The notes under the pieces: generated by a model
Seen by the model: the letters and a program-made list of their open reading frames with translations, nothing else
Told to the model about the DNA's origin: nothing
The model's database searches: none
Source: Pseudomonadales bacterium
GTDB lineage: Bacteria; Pseudomonadota; Gammaproteobacteria; Pseudomonadales; Azotimanducaceae
Assembly: GCA_041395945.1 (NCBI GenBank)
Contig: JAWKZN010000001.1
Location: 2,356,001 to 2,420,000 of the forward strand
Length of the DNA stretch: 64,000 nt
Direction of reading: 5' to 3'
Shown: in pieces, positions 1 to 8,954 of the stretch
Layout of the letters: each line of letters starts with the position of its first letter
How positions within the stretch are numbered: position 1 is the stretch's first letter
Program-made: the position numbers and the translations under genes

Positions 1-1288
1 CGCGCAGCAGGGTACCGCTGAAATCGAGACTGTCGGTCGCAGTGCCAGCACCGGCGGCACCTGGCGTATCTGAGGGGCCGGTCAGGCTCATGACTGTCGC
101 AAACAGATCCAGGGTCGAAGCCGGATCGCGCACGACGCCCGGATGCAGTCGTCCGGGCCACCAGAAAACGGCCGGCACCCGCACGCCACCTTCGTAAGTC
201 GTACCTTTACCGTTGGACAGATGTCCGGCGCTGCCACCATGATGCTGCATCAGCAGCCAGGGTCCGTTGTCACTGGTAAAGACCACCAGGGTGTTCTCCG
301 CCAGTCCCTCGGCTTCCAGCGTCCGCCGGATTTCACCCGCACTCCAGTCGAGTTCTTCGATGACGTCGCCGTAGTAGCCGCCACGGCTGACGCCCACAAA
401 GGAGTCGCTGCGGAACAGGGGCGTGTGCGGCATGCTGTAGGGCAGATAGAGCAGAAAGGGACGCTCGTCGGCGTCGCCGATGAAGCGCTGCGCCTCCCTG
501 GTGTAACGCCGCGTCAGTGTGCGCTGGTCGGCGGGTCGTTCGAGAATTTCGTCCTCGTATCCCGCCACCCCGACACTGCTGCGGATCAGCGGTACGTTCC
601 AGCCGTCGGCGGGGGGCGAGAAGTACCGGGCCATCCGCTGCGACTGGCGGTCGGCAAGCGCGTCCCGCGCTGCCGTGTCACCACTGGCAGCCGCAACACT
701 CAGACGCAGCGTCTCTGCGAAGGTCACTCCGTCCGCCCAGTCCATGTCATTCGAATAGGGCAGACCATACCAGTAGTCGAAACCGTGCCGGGTCGGATAG
801 GTATCCGGTGCATCGCCCAGGTGCCACTTGCCGATAATGGCCGTACGGTAACCGCGCTCGCGCAGCGCCTCGGCCAGGGTGACTTCGCGATCGGGAATGC
901 CCACCGTGTCGTTCGGAAACAGGACATTGATGCGACGCCCATAGAGGCCGGTGCGGACCGGCAGGCGGCCGGTCAGCAGCGCACCGCGACTGGGCGAGCA
1001 GACCGGATCCGCCACATAGAAGTCGGTCCAGCGCTGGCCCTGTGCCGCCATGGCGTCCAGGTTCGGTGTCTGGATCGAGGGATGGCCGTAGCTGCTCAGA
1101 TCACCATAGCCGAGGTCGTCTGCAAACAGGATCACGATGTTCGGCGGTTGAGATTCCGGCGTATCGGCCAGCGTATCCTGCGCAGACTGTCCCTGCGCAG
1201 CGTCTTCGCTCTGGTCAGTTGCGGGGCTGCAGGCGCCGGCCAGCAGACCTATCAGCACCAGCGCGCAGAATCTGACCCCATCTCCCAT
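1..1288 (-). CDS. Sulfatase lipoprotein, 3' end cut by window edge
   Basis: Sulfatase of the alkaline phosphatase superfamily, expected to hydrolyse sulfate esters outside the cytoplasm. The 5' end lies in the window and the 3' end runs off the left edge, leaving about 430 residues. The protein opens with a lipoprotein signal ending LLAGAC (lipid-modified Cys20), then the metal-binding PNIVILFADDLGYGD, the signature CSPSRGALLTGR with Cys97 as the formylglycine precursor, and later GKWHLG and TSDNGP. ATG at 1288 is preceded by AGGGGA at good spacing. A formylglycine-generating enzyme is not visible here. The substrate cannot be told. A second sulfatase sits at 12053. The long open frame on the opposite strand is a shadow of this gene. 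Confidence 0.93.
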   Translation of the reverse strand, partial: MGDGVRFCALVLIGLLAGACSPATDQSEDAAQGQSAQDTLADTPESQPPNIVILFADDLGYGDLSSYGHPSIQTPNLDAMAAQGQRWTDFYVADPVCSPSRGALLTGRLPVRTGLYGRRINVLFPNDTVGIPDREVTLAEALRERGYRTAIIGKWHLGDAPDTYPTRHGFDYWYGLPYSNDMDWADGVTFAETLRLSVAAASGDTAARDALADRQSQRMARYFSPPADGWNVPLIRSSVGVAGYEDEILERPADQRTLTRRYTREAQRFIGDADERPFLLYLPYSMPHTPLFRSDSFVGVSRGGYYGDVIEELDWSAGEIRRTLEAEGLAENTLVVFTSDNGPWLLMQHHGGSAGHLSNGKGTTYEGGVRVPAVFWWPGRLHPGVVRDPASTLDLFATVMSLTGPSDTPGAAGAGTATDSLDFSGTLLR

Positions 1289-1500
1289 CTGATCCCCTGA
1301 CAGATCTCTACCGGACCGAACCCAGGGTACGGCAGTGGCGGGAAATGGGAAACGGCGGATCGGACTTGACACAGCCTCGACCGCAGACTCTGCACCATGC
1401 ACCCACAGCAGCACACGCCAACGGTCGCGTCCGTCTGCATCTCTTTTTCGACAGACTGCTACACTTGCCTGCCCCGTCCCGGGACGGAAGAGAGAGACTT

Positions 1501-2646
1501 ATGGGCGACGCATTCAGTTGCAGCCGCGCATTCTGTGTACTGTTGGGGATACTTCTCATGGGTTGCACGGCCGATATACCGCCCTCAGATGCGCCACCGA
1601 CGGATTCACCGCCATCCGATTCACCATCAATTGATCCGGTGCAGGCGCGCGCCAGCCTGAAAATCAGCAACGCCATGTCGGGCTGGCTGGCTTCCGGCAT
1701 CCAGGTGGCCAGAGGCGACGAACTCACCCTGTTCGGATCCGGGGTGCTGGATGCCGAAGGCCTGAAGCTGGAACCACGCCATCTGCTCTGGTACCGCATC
1801 GGCGCGGACGCCGAAGCCAGGAATTTTTCCGCCAATCAGGAGACCTTCACTGCCGATGCGGATGGCGAGATTTTCCTCACCTTGCGCCCCCTCGGTGTGT
1901 ACTGGCCCGACAGCCGCGGAACCTATCCGCAGGGATTCGCCGCTGCACCCGCCGTTCCGGTGGATTTCCGTATCGACATCGTGCGTTTCCAGGACTCGGC
2001 AACCGCCGGACTGCAGTCTCTGGCCGGGACCGGTGACACCGCCGCAGCGGCGGCACTCTCAGCCATTGCCGCACGCAAAGTACTGCCGCCGGGATTCGAA
2101 CCGCTGAGCTATCTGTCCCGGTCGAATGTGTGGGGGGAGGGTACTGTCGACGGCCGTCCCGGTATCAGCGCCGAGACCAGCGACGATGTCGAAATCGTGA
2201 AGAAGCCGCTGGATATCCCGCTGACGCCGGATACGGTACTCAGCTTTCAGTGGCGCTATGACGCACTTCCTGCCCGGGGGCCGGAAACCGAAGCCGCCTT
2301 TCACGACTACCTGAGCATCGCCCTCGAGTTCGACAACGGCCAGGATCTGACCTGGATGTGGTCGAGCCGGCTCGCCGAAGGCACGCACTTCGGCTGTCCA
2401 CTACCCTGGTGGGACAGTCGGGAAACGCATTTTGTACTGCAGAGTGGCGAAGCGGGCCTTGGAGACTGGTTCACCCACTCCCGCAAGGTTCTCGAGGACT
2501 ATGATGCATCGATCAAGGTAGAGCGCCCCACCCGCATCGTCGGCGTCTGGTTCATCGCCAACAGTCTGTTTGCCCGTCAGCGCGCGGCAGCGAGCTTCGC
2601 TGAGGTAACCATCACCAATCCGGATCAGAAAGTGGAGATATTTTGA
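1501..2646 (+). CDS. DUF3047 domain lipoprotein
   Basis: Secreted lipoprotein of 381 residues with no known reaction. The signal peptide ends LLMGC, giving lipid-modified Cys22, and is followed by a Pro/Ser/Asp-rich linker (residues about 26-45). The second half, from about residue 210, matches my memory of DUF3047: LSFQWRYDALP, a DDY/LSIALEF-like strand, a WMWSS stretch, GLGDWFTHSRKVLEDY and IVGVWFIANS. A longer open frame begins at 1345, but ATG 1501 follows GGAAGAGAGAGAC and places the signal peptide at the N-terminus, so I choose it. Its stop overlaps the TTG start of the next gene, implying translational coupling to the MDR reductase. Confidence 0.8.
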   Translation: MGDAFSCSRAFCVLLGILLMGCTADIPPSDAPPTDSPPSDSPSIDPVQARASLKISNAMSGWLASGIQVARGDELTLFGSGVLDAEGLKLEPRHLLWYRIGADAEARNFSANQETFTADADGEIFLTLRPLGVYWPDSRGTYPQGFAAAPAVPVDFRIDIVRFQDSATAGLQSLAGTGDTAAAAALSAIAARKVLPPGFEPLSYLSRSNVWGEGTVDGRPGISAETSDDVEIVKKPLDIPLTPDTVLSFQWRYDALPARGPETEAAFHDYLSIALEFDNGQDLTWMWSSRLAEGTHFGCPLPWWDSRETHFVLQSGEAGLGDWFTHSRKVLEDYDASIKVERPTRIVGVWFIANSLFARQRAAASFAEVTITNPDQKVEIF

Positions 2647-3608
2647 AAGCGGTTCATTGCACCAGGCTCGGTTCCCATCTCGACCTGGAACTGGTGGACA
2701 TCGACAGTCCCGGTGCTCCGGCACAGGGCCAGGTCAAGGTGGCGCTGGCATGTCGCGGCATCCAGTTCAGCGATCTGGTGCGCATCGCCGGGGATTATCA
2801 GGTGAAATCACCGCTGCCCTTCGTGGTCGGGGGCGAGGCTGCGGGCACCATCACCGCCGTCGGTGAAGGTGTGACGGGACTCTCGGTCGGCGACAAGGTG
2901 ATCTGCCCGGGTGGTTGCATCGAGGAAATCAATATCAGCAGCCGCGCAGTCACACGCCTGCCGGCGGGGGCCGATCTGAAAATCGCCGCCAGTTTCCGCA
3001 ATAACTATGCCACCGCTCTGGACGGTCTGCAGCGGGCCAATCTGCGGGCGGGCGAGACGCTGCTCGTGCACGGCTCGGCTGGCGGCGTGGGCCTTGCTGC
3101 CGTGGATCTCGGCAAGCTGTTTGGAGCGCAGGTGATCGGCACCGCGAGTGCCGACGACAAGCTCGAGATCGTGACCGCCATGGGTGCCGACCATGTGATC
3201 AACTACAGCGGCGGCTTTCGGGATCGGGTGAAGGAACTTACCGGTGGCCGGGGTGCTGATGTGATCTACGATCCGATCGGCGGTGACGTATTCGACGAGT
3301 CGATGCGCTGTGTGGCGCCGTTCGGGCGGATTCTGATCGTCGGCTTCACCAGCGGTCGACCGGCACTCGCAAAGACCAATCATCTGCTGGTGAAGGATGC
3401 TTCGGTGATCGGCTACACGGTGGGTGGACTGCAGAAGCACGCACCGGAACGCAGCGCACAGAACAATGCAGTCTTGCTGGACTGGCTGGGTTCGAAGCGC
3501 ATCAACCCCTATATCTCCCATGTCCTGCCGATGAGCCGCATTCAGGAAGGCTATCAGCTGATCGTGGACCGCAAGGTGGTCGGCAAGGTGATCATCACCA
3601 ACGATTGA
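2643..3608 (+). CDS. Zinc-free MDR family NAD(P)H oxidoreductase (quinone/enoyl reductase type)
   Basis: Medium-chain dehydrogenase/reductase without structural zinc, in the quinone oxidoreductase or acryloyl-CoA reductase branch; it would transfer hydride from NADPH to an activated double bond or quinone in the cytosol. The 321 residues contain a GroES-like N-terminal half (PFVVGGEAAGTI, GDKVICPGG) and the Rossmann motif LLVHGSAGGVGLAAVDLGK. The family signature GADHVINY and GADVIYDPIGGDVFDES follow. The start is TTG overlapping the previous stop, with GGAG a few bases upstream. It is followed closely by the double CaiB gene, so a CoA-thioester substrate is plausible, but this is inference from context. 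Confidence 0.88.
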   Translation: MKAVHCTRLGSHLDLELVDIDSPGAPAQGQVKVALACRGIQFSDLVRIAGDYQVKSPLPFVVGGEAAGTITAVGEGVTGLSVGDKVICPGGCIEEINISSRAVTRLPAGADLKIAASFRNNYATALDGLQRANLRAGETLLVHGSAGGVGLAAVDLGKLFGAQVIGTASADDKLEIVTAMGADHVINYSGGFRDRVKELTGGRGADVIYDPIGGDVFDESMRCVAPFGRILIVGFTSGRPALAKTNHLLVKDASVIGYTVGGLQKHAPERSAQNNAVLLDWLGSKRINPYISHVLPMSRIQEGYQLIVDRKVVGKVIITND

Positions 3609-3655
3609 GTGCATGCCGACCAGCAGTTGCGTCGCCCAGTCAGGATCAGTGTCGG

Positions 3656-6007
3656 ATGAATACAAACGATAGTTGTCCGCTTGATGGTGTACAGGTTCTG
3701 GATCTCAGCTCCGGTCCTGCCGGCGGACTGGCCACCATGATCCTGGCGGATTTCGGCGCCAGGGTGATACATCAGGTCGATCCGGTTTACGACTATCTGA
3801 ACCAGGAGCCTTCTGCCCCCATGTGGCTGCGTGGGAAAGCCCGGGTGGATGCTGCAGACCTCCCGACCACACGCGGGCAGCCGGACACGTCCGTGCCTAC
3901 GCAAGCAATCGCAGAGGCGGACGTTCTCGTCATTTCCCGACCCAGCAGTTTTCCCGAACTCACCTACGCGTACTGCGCGGCTATCAACCCGCGGCTGATC
4001 TACTGTGAGATCACTGCCGCAGGCGTCGATTCTGCACTACCTCCCTACGAAGGCGTAATCGCCGCCCACGCAGGACGGATGCAATCCATGAGCGGCATCA
4101 TTCCCGGAGCGGGACCTCATTACGCGGCTGTGCCGGTCGCCACTCACGCCACTGCTCAGAACACCGCCTCCGCCGTGCTGGCGGGCCTGTATCGAAGACG
4201 ACGCGACGGCCGCGGCAGCCACCTCCGTACCAGCCTGCTGCAGGGGCTGATGCCCTATGACATGGCAGGGTCCCTGTCGCTGCAGCTCCGTCCGGATACC
4301 GGGCGTGTGGATCCTGCACGTATGATGCCGACCCTCAACTACCACCCGGTGCAGTGCGCGGATGGGAAGTGGCTGCAGCTCGGCAACCTGCTGCCGCATC
4401 TGTTCGAGAGTTTCCTGCGCTGTATCGGCCTCGAGGACTGCCTCGCCCTGCTTCCGGAGCAGACCGAGGCGGTACGGGATCGAATCCTCGAGGTCATGCA
4501 GAGCCGCACCCGGGATGAATGGATGTCCCGGTTCGTCGCAGACGGAGGCATTGCCGCTCATCCCTATCTGACGGCGGAAGAACTGCTCAGCGATCCTGAC
4601 ATGACAATGAACGGTCATGTAGTGGAGCTGGACGGTGTGCGTCAGCTGGGCCCGCTCGCGCGACTCACACGCACTCCCGCCCGGATCACCGCCGCCGCCA
4701 AAAGCCGGTCCGCTGTCGTGGCTTCCGCTTCTCCCGCAGGCGGGCCTGCGGGGGCTCGCGCGTCAGCAGACCCGGCACCCGCCGGTGCGCACACCACCCT
4801 GCCCCTGTCCGGTGTCACCGTCCTCGAGCTCGCCACTATCATCGCAGCCCCGCTCGGCGCTTCGTTTCTGGCAGATCTCGGCGCCCGGGTCATCAAGGTC
4901 GAAGCCATTGGCGGTGATCCATTCCGCAACATGCTCGGCGGACTGGGTGCCGTGCGCTGCAACCAGGGCAAGGCAAGCATCAGTGTTGATCTGAAGACCC
5001 CGGAAGGCAGGGACATCGTGCATCAGCTGGCCACCCGGGCCGACATCCTGATTCACAATTACCGACCCGGTGTGCCCGAAAGGCTCGGCATCGGCTATGC
5101 GGATCTGGCGGTTCTGAATCCGCGCCTGGTGTATGTCTCCGCCAACGGTTACGGGCCTTCCGGACCCGGCGCCCGGCGTCCGTCTACCCATCCCATCCCC
5201 GGTGCCGCCATGGGAGGTGCGGAATACCAGGCAGGCGGCACCATCGAACGGCTGCTGTCTGTGCCGGAACTGCGCGAAGCCGCACGAAGACTCATGCGCG
5301 CCAACGAAGTCAATCCGGATCCGAATACCGCCGTGGTGATCTGCACCGCCAGTCTGCTCGGTCTGGTCGCGCGGGACACCTGTGGCTTCGGTCAGCAGAT
5401 CTTCGTCGACATGTTCATAGCCAACGCCTATGCGAATTTCGACGACCTGGTGGTGTATCCCGGAAAGCCCCGGCGCCCTCCACTCGGCGACGGTCTGCGC
5501 GGGCCACATCCCCTCTACCGGCTGTATCCCTGCCTGCAGGGCTGGGTGTTTCTCGGTCTTAAACACAAGCGGGAATGGCGCGCGTTCTGCGAACTCACCG
5601 GTCGGGCAGGATCAGCCAGCGAAGATCCGTTTGCGCCCGTCGGCAGTGCAGGGCAAGCGCTGCTGGCTGCAGAACTGACCGAGCTGTTCAGCACACGCAG
5701 CGCAGAGCAGTGGGCGGTGCTGTGTGCCGACACCGGTATCGGCTGCGTGCAGGCCGATGCGCACAATCTGGCGGAATTTTTCTTCGGCCACTGCCAGCAG
5801 GGATCGACTCTCATGGCCAAGGTGCGGCACCCGTCTCTCGGCGACTACTTCCGGCACGCACCAATGATCGATCTTCCCGGGGTGCCAGCATCTCCCGCAC
5901 CTGCTGTCGAGGCGGGTGCAGATGGTCGCGCCCTGCTTGGCGAACTCGGCTTTCCGGCAGAGTCGATCGACACCCTGTTCGAACGGGGTATTCTCTGGCG
6001 TGCATAG
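3656..6007 (+). CDS. Double-domain CaiB/BaiF (class III) CoA-transferase family protein
   Basis: Two class III CoA-transferase domains fused in 783 residues: the first starts PLDGVQVLDLSSGPAG, the second (about residue 380) LPLSGVTVLELATIIAAP with ADLGARVIKVEA. The linker near residues 350-378 is Ala/Pro rich. Family members normally use an Asp nucleophile a few residues after the GxGQ-VD motif. By eye that position is Gln196 in the first half (TSLLQG) and Asn590 in the second (VDMFIANA), so conventional transferase chemistry may be lost or altered. DddD, the DMSP CoA-transferase/lyase, has the same two-domain plan but needs an Asp in its second half. ATG 3656 is preferred to a TTG at 3605; AGGA lies upstream. 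Confidence 0.85.
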   Translation: MNTNDSCPLDGVQVLDLSSGPAGGLATMILADFGARVIHQVDPVYDYLNQEPSAPMWLRGKARVDAADLPTTRGQPDTSVPTQAIAEADVLVISRPSSFPELTYAYCAAINPRLIYCEITAAGVDSALPPYEGVIAAHAGRMQSMSGIIPGAGPHYAAVPVATHATAQNTASAVLAGLYRRRRDGRGSHLRTSLLQGLMPYDMAGSLSLQLRPDTGRVDPARMMPTLNYHPVQCADGKWLQLGNLLPHLFESFLRCIGLEDCLALLPEQTEAVRDRILEVMQSRTRDEWMSRFVADGGIAAHPYLTAEELLSDPDMTMNGHVVELDGVRQLGPLARLTRTPARITAAAKSRSAVVASASPAGGPAGARASADPAPAGAHTTLPLSGVTVLELATIIAAPLGASFLADLGARVIKVEAIGGDPFRNMLGGLGAVRCNQGKASISVDLKTPEGRDIVHQLATRADILIHNYRPGVPERLGIGYADLAVLNPRLVYVSANGYGPSGPGARRPSTHPIPGAAMGGAEYQAGGTIERLLSVPELREAARRLMRANEVNPDPNTAVVICTASLLGLVARDTCGFGQQIFVDMFIANAYANFDDLVVYPGKPRRPPLGDGLRGPHPLYRLYPCLQGWVFLGLKHKREWRAFCELTGRAGSASEDPFAPVGSAGQALLAAELTELFSTRSAEQWAVLCADTGIGCVQADAHNLAEFFFGHCQQGSTLMAKVRHPSLGDYFRHAPMIDLPGVPASPAPAVEAGADGRALLGELGFPAESIDTLFERGILWRA

Positions 6008-6095
6008 CTGACGGCATGAATACCCGTACAGGCGTTCGTGTGTCCGTATGCAGGCGCATGTCGGACACTGACAGATCCAGGATCGGAGCAGACAG

Positions 6096-7139
6096 ATGAT
6101 GGACAACCCGCACTGGCGCCTGGCCCGGACACCAACCGCAGGATGGCCCGTGCCGGAAGACTTCGCATGGCAGTCTGAACCTGCGCCGGAGCCGGGCCCA
6201 GGGCAGCTGCTGAGCCGGACAATCTATCTGTCACTGGATCCTTACCAGTGGGGGCGCCGCCGCAGCGGTACGGAAAAACCTGGCGATATCTGTCACGGCA
6301 GGACGGTCTCCCAGGTGGTAAGAAGTCGCCACTCCGGTTACGCGGAAGGCGACTTCCTCTTCAACACCCAGGGCTGGCAGACCTTCGGCCTCACGGGAGA
6401 CGGTATCGATCACTTCGGCTACATGTTTCCGCGCAGGATCGATCCGGCCATCGCACCGATCTCAACGGCAGTGGGCGTACTCGGCATGCTCGGGCTCACC
6501 GCCTACGCCGGTCTGCTTGTGCAATGCGAACCGAAGCCGGGTGAGACTGTGGTGGTATCCGCGGCCTCCGGCGGTGTGGGCCAGGTGGCCGGCCAGCTCG
6601 CCAGACTGCAAGGCTGCCGGGTGGTGGGCGTCACGAGCACGGCAGAAAAGTGCGCCTATGTTCGTGATGAACTGAAATTCGATGCCGCCGTCTCCCATCT
6701 GGCAGAGGACTTTCCCGGGCAGCTCGCAACCGCCTGTCCGGAGGGCATCGACGTCTACTTCGAGAACGTCGGCGGCAGGGTTTACGAAGCTGTGCTGCCG
6801 CTGCTCAATCGGGCTGCAAGAATCACCATCTGCGGCATGATTTCCCAGTACGGCAACACCGATGGCCGCAACGCAGCAGAGGTGTGGATGGAGACAGGCC
6901 GCCCCTTTTTCGACCGACAGGGCGTCAGGCCGAGCAGTCTGTTCGTCGGAAACTACGTCGCCGACTACCAGCAGCGCTTTCTCACAGAGATGGCCGACTG
7001 GTTGCGCGACGGACTCATCAGCTACCGGGAAGATATCTGGGACGGACTCGATCAGGCACCCGGTGCGTTTGCAGCGATGCTCAAAGGCGGCAATTTCGGT
7101 AAAACGCTTGTGGCGGTGGCACCGGATCCAACCAGATAA
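6096..7139 (+). CDS. NADP-dependent MDR oxidoreductase (prostaglandin reductase / CurA type)
   Basis: Zinc-free MDR protein of 347 residues in the leukotriene B4 dehydrogenase/prostaglandin reductase group, which reduces alpha,beta-unsaturated carbonyls with NADPH. Diagnostic stretches are LSLDPYQWGR near the N-terminus, GMLGLTAYAGLL, the nucleotide-binding VVSAASGGVGQVAGQLA, the GIDVYFENVGG signature and ICGMISQYG. Two ATG codons at 6096 and 6099 follow GGAG at good spacing. It lies in the same direction as the MDR/CaiB pair, 88 bases downstream. A second member of the same subfamily is at 26860-27858 on the other strand, so the genome carries at least two paralogues. Confidence 0.9.
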   Translation: MMDNPHWRLARTPTAGWPVPEDFAWQSEPAPEPGPGQLLSRTIYLSLDPYQWGRRRSGTEKPGDICHGRTVSQVVRSRHSGYAEGDFLFNTQGWQTFGLTGDGIDHFGYMFPRRIDPAIAPISTAVGVLGMLGLTAYAGLLVQCEPKPGETVVVSAASGGVGQVAGQLARLQGCRVVGVTSTAEKCAYVRDELKFDAAVSHLAEDFPGQLATACPEGIDVYFENVGGRVYEAVLPLLNRAARITICGMISQYGNTDGRNAAEVWMETGRPFFDRQGVRPSSLFVGNYVADYQQRFLTEMADWLRDGLISYREDIWDGLDQAPGAFAAMLKGGNFGKTLVAVAPDPTR

Positions 7140-7189
7140 CGGCGTTTCCGACCGGCAGGTGGGAGGCAGGCTGCAGCCGCCCCCGGGTC

Positions 7190-7238
7190 CTGTGGTTGGC
7201 CACAGGCGCTGTGGTTGTCCACAGGCGCTGTGGTTGTC
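7190..7238. repeat. Two and a half tandem 19-bp units with internal dyad
   Basis: Between the MDR gene and the OB-fold gene lie two 19-base tandem units (7190-7208 and 7209-7227) differing at one base, plus an 11-base partial third unit (7228-7238). Each unit carries CTGTGG and CCACAG arms, so it can fold on itself or serve as a symmetric protein site. The block lies 77-125 bases before the next start codon, in an otherwise plain intergenic stretch. Confidence 0.75.
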
Positions 7239-7314
7239 GCTCGTCGGCGTTCTGGGGTTCAATGTCGGGATCCGGACGCGTTCAGAACAATGAAGATATG
7301 AGGGAGGCAGGCCC

Positions 7315-7731
7315 GTGAGTTACAGCAAACCCATTCCCAACCGGGGAACACATACCGTGCCGTTCTGGGAGGGGGCGAAGCAGGGCAGACTCATGCTGCC
7401 GCGCTGTCGCGACTGCAATCGCGTGCACTGGTATCCGCGTCACATCTGCCCGATGTGTCACTCAATGAATCTCGAATGGTTCGAAGCCAGCGGCCGGGGC
7501 AATGTACACACCTTCGCCGTGCAACACATGGCCTTCGGTCCCTGGGTCAAGGAAGCACCCTACGTGACCGCCTATATCGATCTCAAGGAAGGGGATCGCA
7601 TGCTCACGGTGCTGCTCGGTGTGGATCCCCTGAAGCCCGAAGAGATCCGCATCGGCGCGGAAGTCGCAGTGGAATTCGAAAAGGCCGACGACGACACATA
7701 CATTCCTTTCTGGCGCGTGGTGGAGAACTAG
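7315..7731 (+). CDS. Zn-ribbon/OB-fold (DUF35) acyl-CoA-associated protein
   Basis: Small protein of 138 residues with the rubredoxin-like zinc ribbon CRDC...CPMC (residues about 26-44) followed by an OB-fold (GNVHTFAVQHMAFGPW, YVTAYIDLKEGDRMLTVLLG). DUF35 proteins act as partners of thiolase-like proteins, as in the steroid side-chain aldolases where the DUF35 domain binds the CoA ester. The thiolase-like gene starts only three bases after this stop, fitting a two-subunit enzyme. The start is GTG at 7315 with GAGGGAGGC upstream. Confidence 0.88.
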   Translation: MSYSKPIPNRGTHTVPFWEGAKQGRLMLPRCRDCNRVHWYPRHICPMCHSMNLEWFEASGRGNVHTFAVQHMAFGPWVKEAPYVTAYIDLKEGDRMLTVLLGVDPLKPEEIRIGAEVAVEFEKADDDTYIPFWRVVEN

Positions 7732-7734
7732 ACG

Positions 7735-8946
7735 ATGCCTGGACAACTTTACAAAGCCGCCGCCATCGTCGGCGCTGCCGAAGCCAATGAAATCGGCTTC
7801 CTGAAAACGCCCATCACCGCGCTGCAGCTGCACATCGAAGCGATTAAAAATCTGAGCGATCAGACCGGCATCCCGATCTCGAAGATCGATGGCATTTTTT
7901 CCACCGGATGGTCTACCGAACTCTGTGAACACCTGGGCATCCGGCCGAAATACATCGACACAACCGCCGTGGGCGGCTGCTCGTTCGAAATGCACGTGCA
8001 TCATGCCCTGGCGGCCATACATGCCGGCATCATCGAGGTTGCGCTGATCAGTCATGGAGAAAATGGTCATTCCCGTCGTGCGATCGGCGGTGGTGGCAGT
8101 GGCAACTACGGCGCCGGGGCCGGTGCACTGTCTCCCGCAGCCGAGATGACAATGGCCTACGGGCTGGGCAGTGCACCTTCGAACTACGCACACGCCATGG
8201 TGCGACACATGCACCGCTACGGCACTACCCGGGAAGACTATGCACACATCGCGAAGGTGACCCGCGACTGGGCCACCCTGAATCCCCGCGCGGCCATGCA
8301 TTCAAAAGAAAAACACCCTTTCGGCGGTCCGATTACCGTTGCCCAGGTCGAAGAGTCGCGGCTCATCGCCTGGCCATTGACCATCCTGCACTGCTGCATG
8401 GTGACCGATCATGGCGGCGCGGTATTCGTCTGCAGCCCGAAGGTGGCTGCCAGCCTGAAAACCCGACCCGTGTGGATCGCCGGCGCCGGAGAGAGCATGA
8501 GCCACGGCAACATGCTCGAAATGGGTGACTTTACCCGCACCTCTGCCGCCCATTCCGCCGAGGCCGCTTACACCATGGCGGGCATGGGGCCCGCCGATAT
8601 GGAAATGGCGATGATCTATGATTCCTTCACCATCACCGCGGCAATCACCGTGGAGATGCTCGGGCTGGCCCCACCCGGTGAAGGTCACCTGTTGTGGAAA
8701 GACGGCAGAGCCGCACCCGGCGGAAGCTTTCCCATCAATACCAATGGCGGCGGGCTGTCCTTCAATCACAGCGGCATGTACGGTATGCCATTACTGATCG
8801 AGGCTTATCGCCAGCTGTCGGGAACCGCCGAAGACGGCATTCACGGCATCCCGGGCAAACAGACCGGCGCGCGTACCTGCATCGTCAACGGCACCGGTGG
8901 CAGTCTTTCCACCACCGGCACGCTGGTGCTGGTGGCCGAGGACTGA
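7735..8946 (+). CDS. Thiolase-like protein (SCP-x / lipid-transfer type)
   Basis: Thiolase-fold protein of 403 residues. The nucleophile region reads VGGCSFEMHVHHAL with Cys82. The region that usually holds the catalytic His reads GGLSFNHSGMYG rather than the GHP form of classical thiolases, and the C-terminal Cys loop is CIVNGTGG. This pattern matches the SCP-x/lipid-transfer group, some of which are retro-aldolases rather than thiolases and work with a DUF35 partner. The DUF35 gene lies immediately upstream and is probably co-translated. Substrate is unknown; a branched or ring-derived acyl-CoA is a reasonable guess given the neighbouring CaiB and reductase genes. Confidence 0.87.
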   Translation: MPGQLYKAAAIVGAAEANEIGFLKTPITALQLHIEAIKNLSDQTGIPISKIDGIFSTGWSTELCEHLGIRPKYIDTTAVGGCSFEMHVHHALAAIHAGIIEVALISHGENGHSRRAIGGGGSGNYGAGAGALSPAAEMTMAYGLGSAPSNYAHAMVRHMHRYGTTREDYAHIAKVTRDWATLNPRAAMHSKEKHPFGGPITVAQVEESRLIAWPLTILHCCMVTDHGGAVFVCSPKVAASLKTRPVWIAGAGESMSHGNMLEMGDFTRTSAAHSAEAAYTMAGMGPADMEMAMIYDSFTITAAITVEMLGLAPPGEGHLLWKDGRAAPGGSFPINTNGGGLSFNHSGMYGMPLLIEAYRQLSGTAEDGIHGIPGKQTGARTCIVNGTGGSLSTTGTLVLVAED

Positions 8947-8954
8947 TCGGACGA

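Noticed and set aside
143..1300. Long plus-strand open frame at the left edge
   Set aside because: It is antisense to the sulfatase; the minus strand shows lipoprotein signal, CSPSR and GKWHLG motifs, while the plus product has no recognisable domain.
3656..6007. Assignment as DddD DMSP CoA-transferase/lyase
   Set aside because: Same two-domain plan, but the essential second-half Asp appears to be Asn, and no DMSP transporter or dddA-C genes are nearby.
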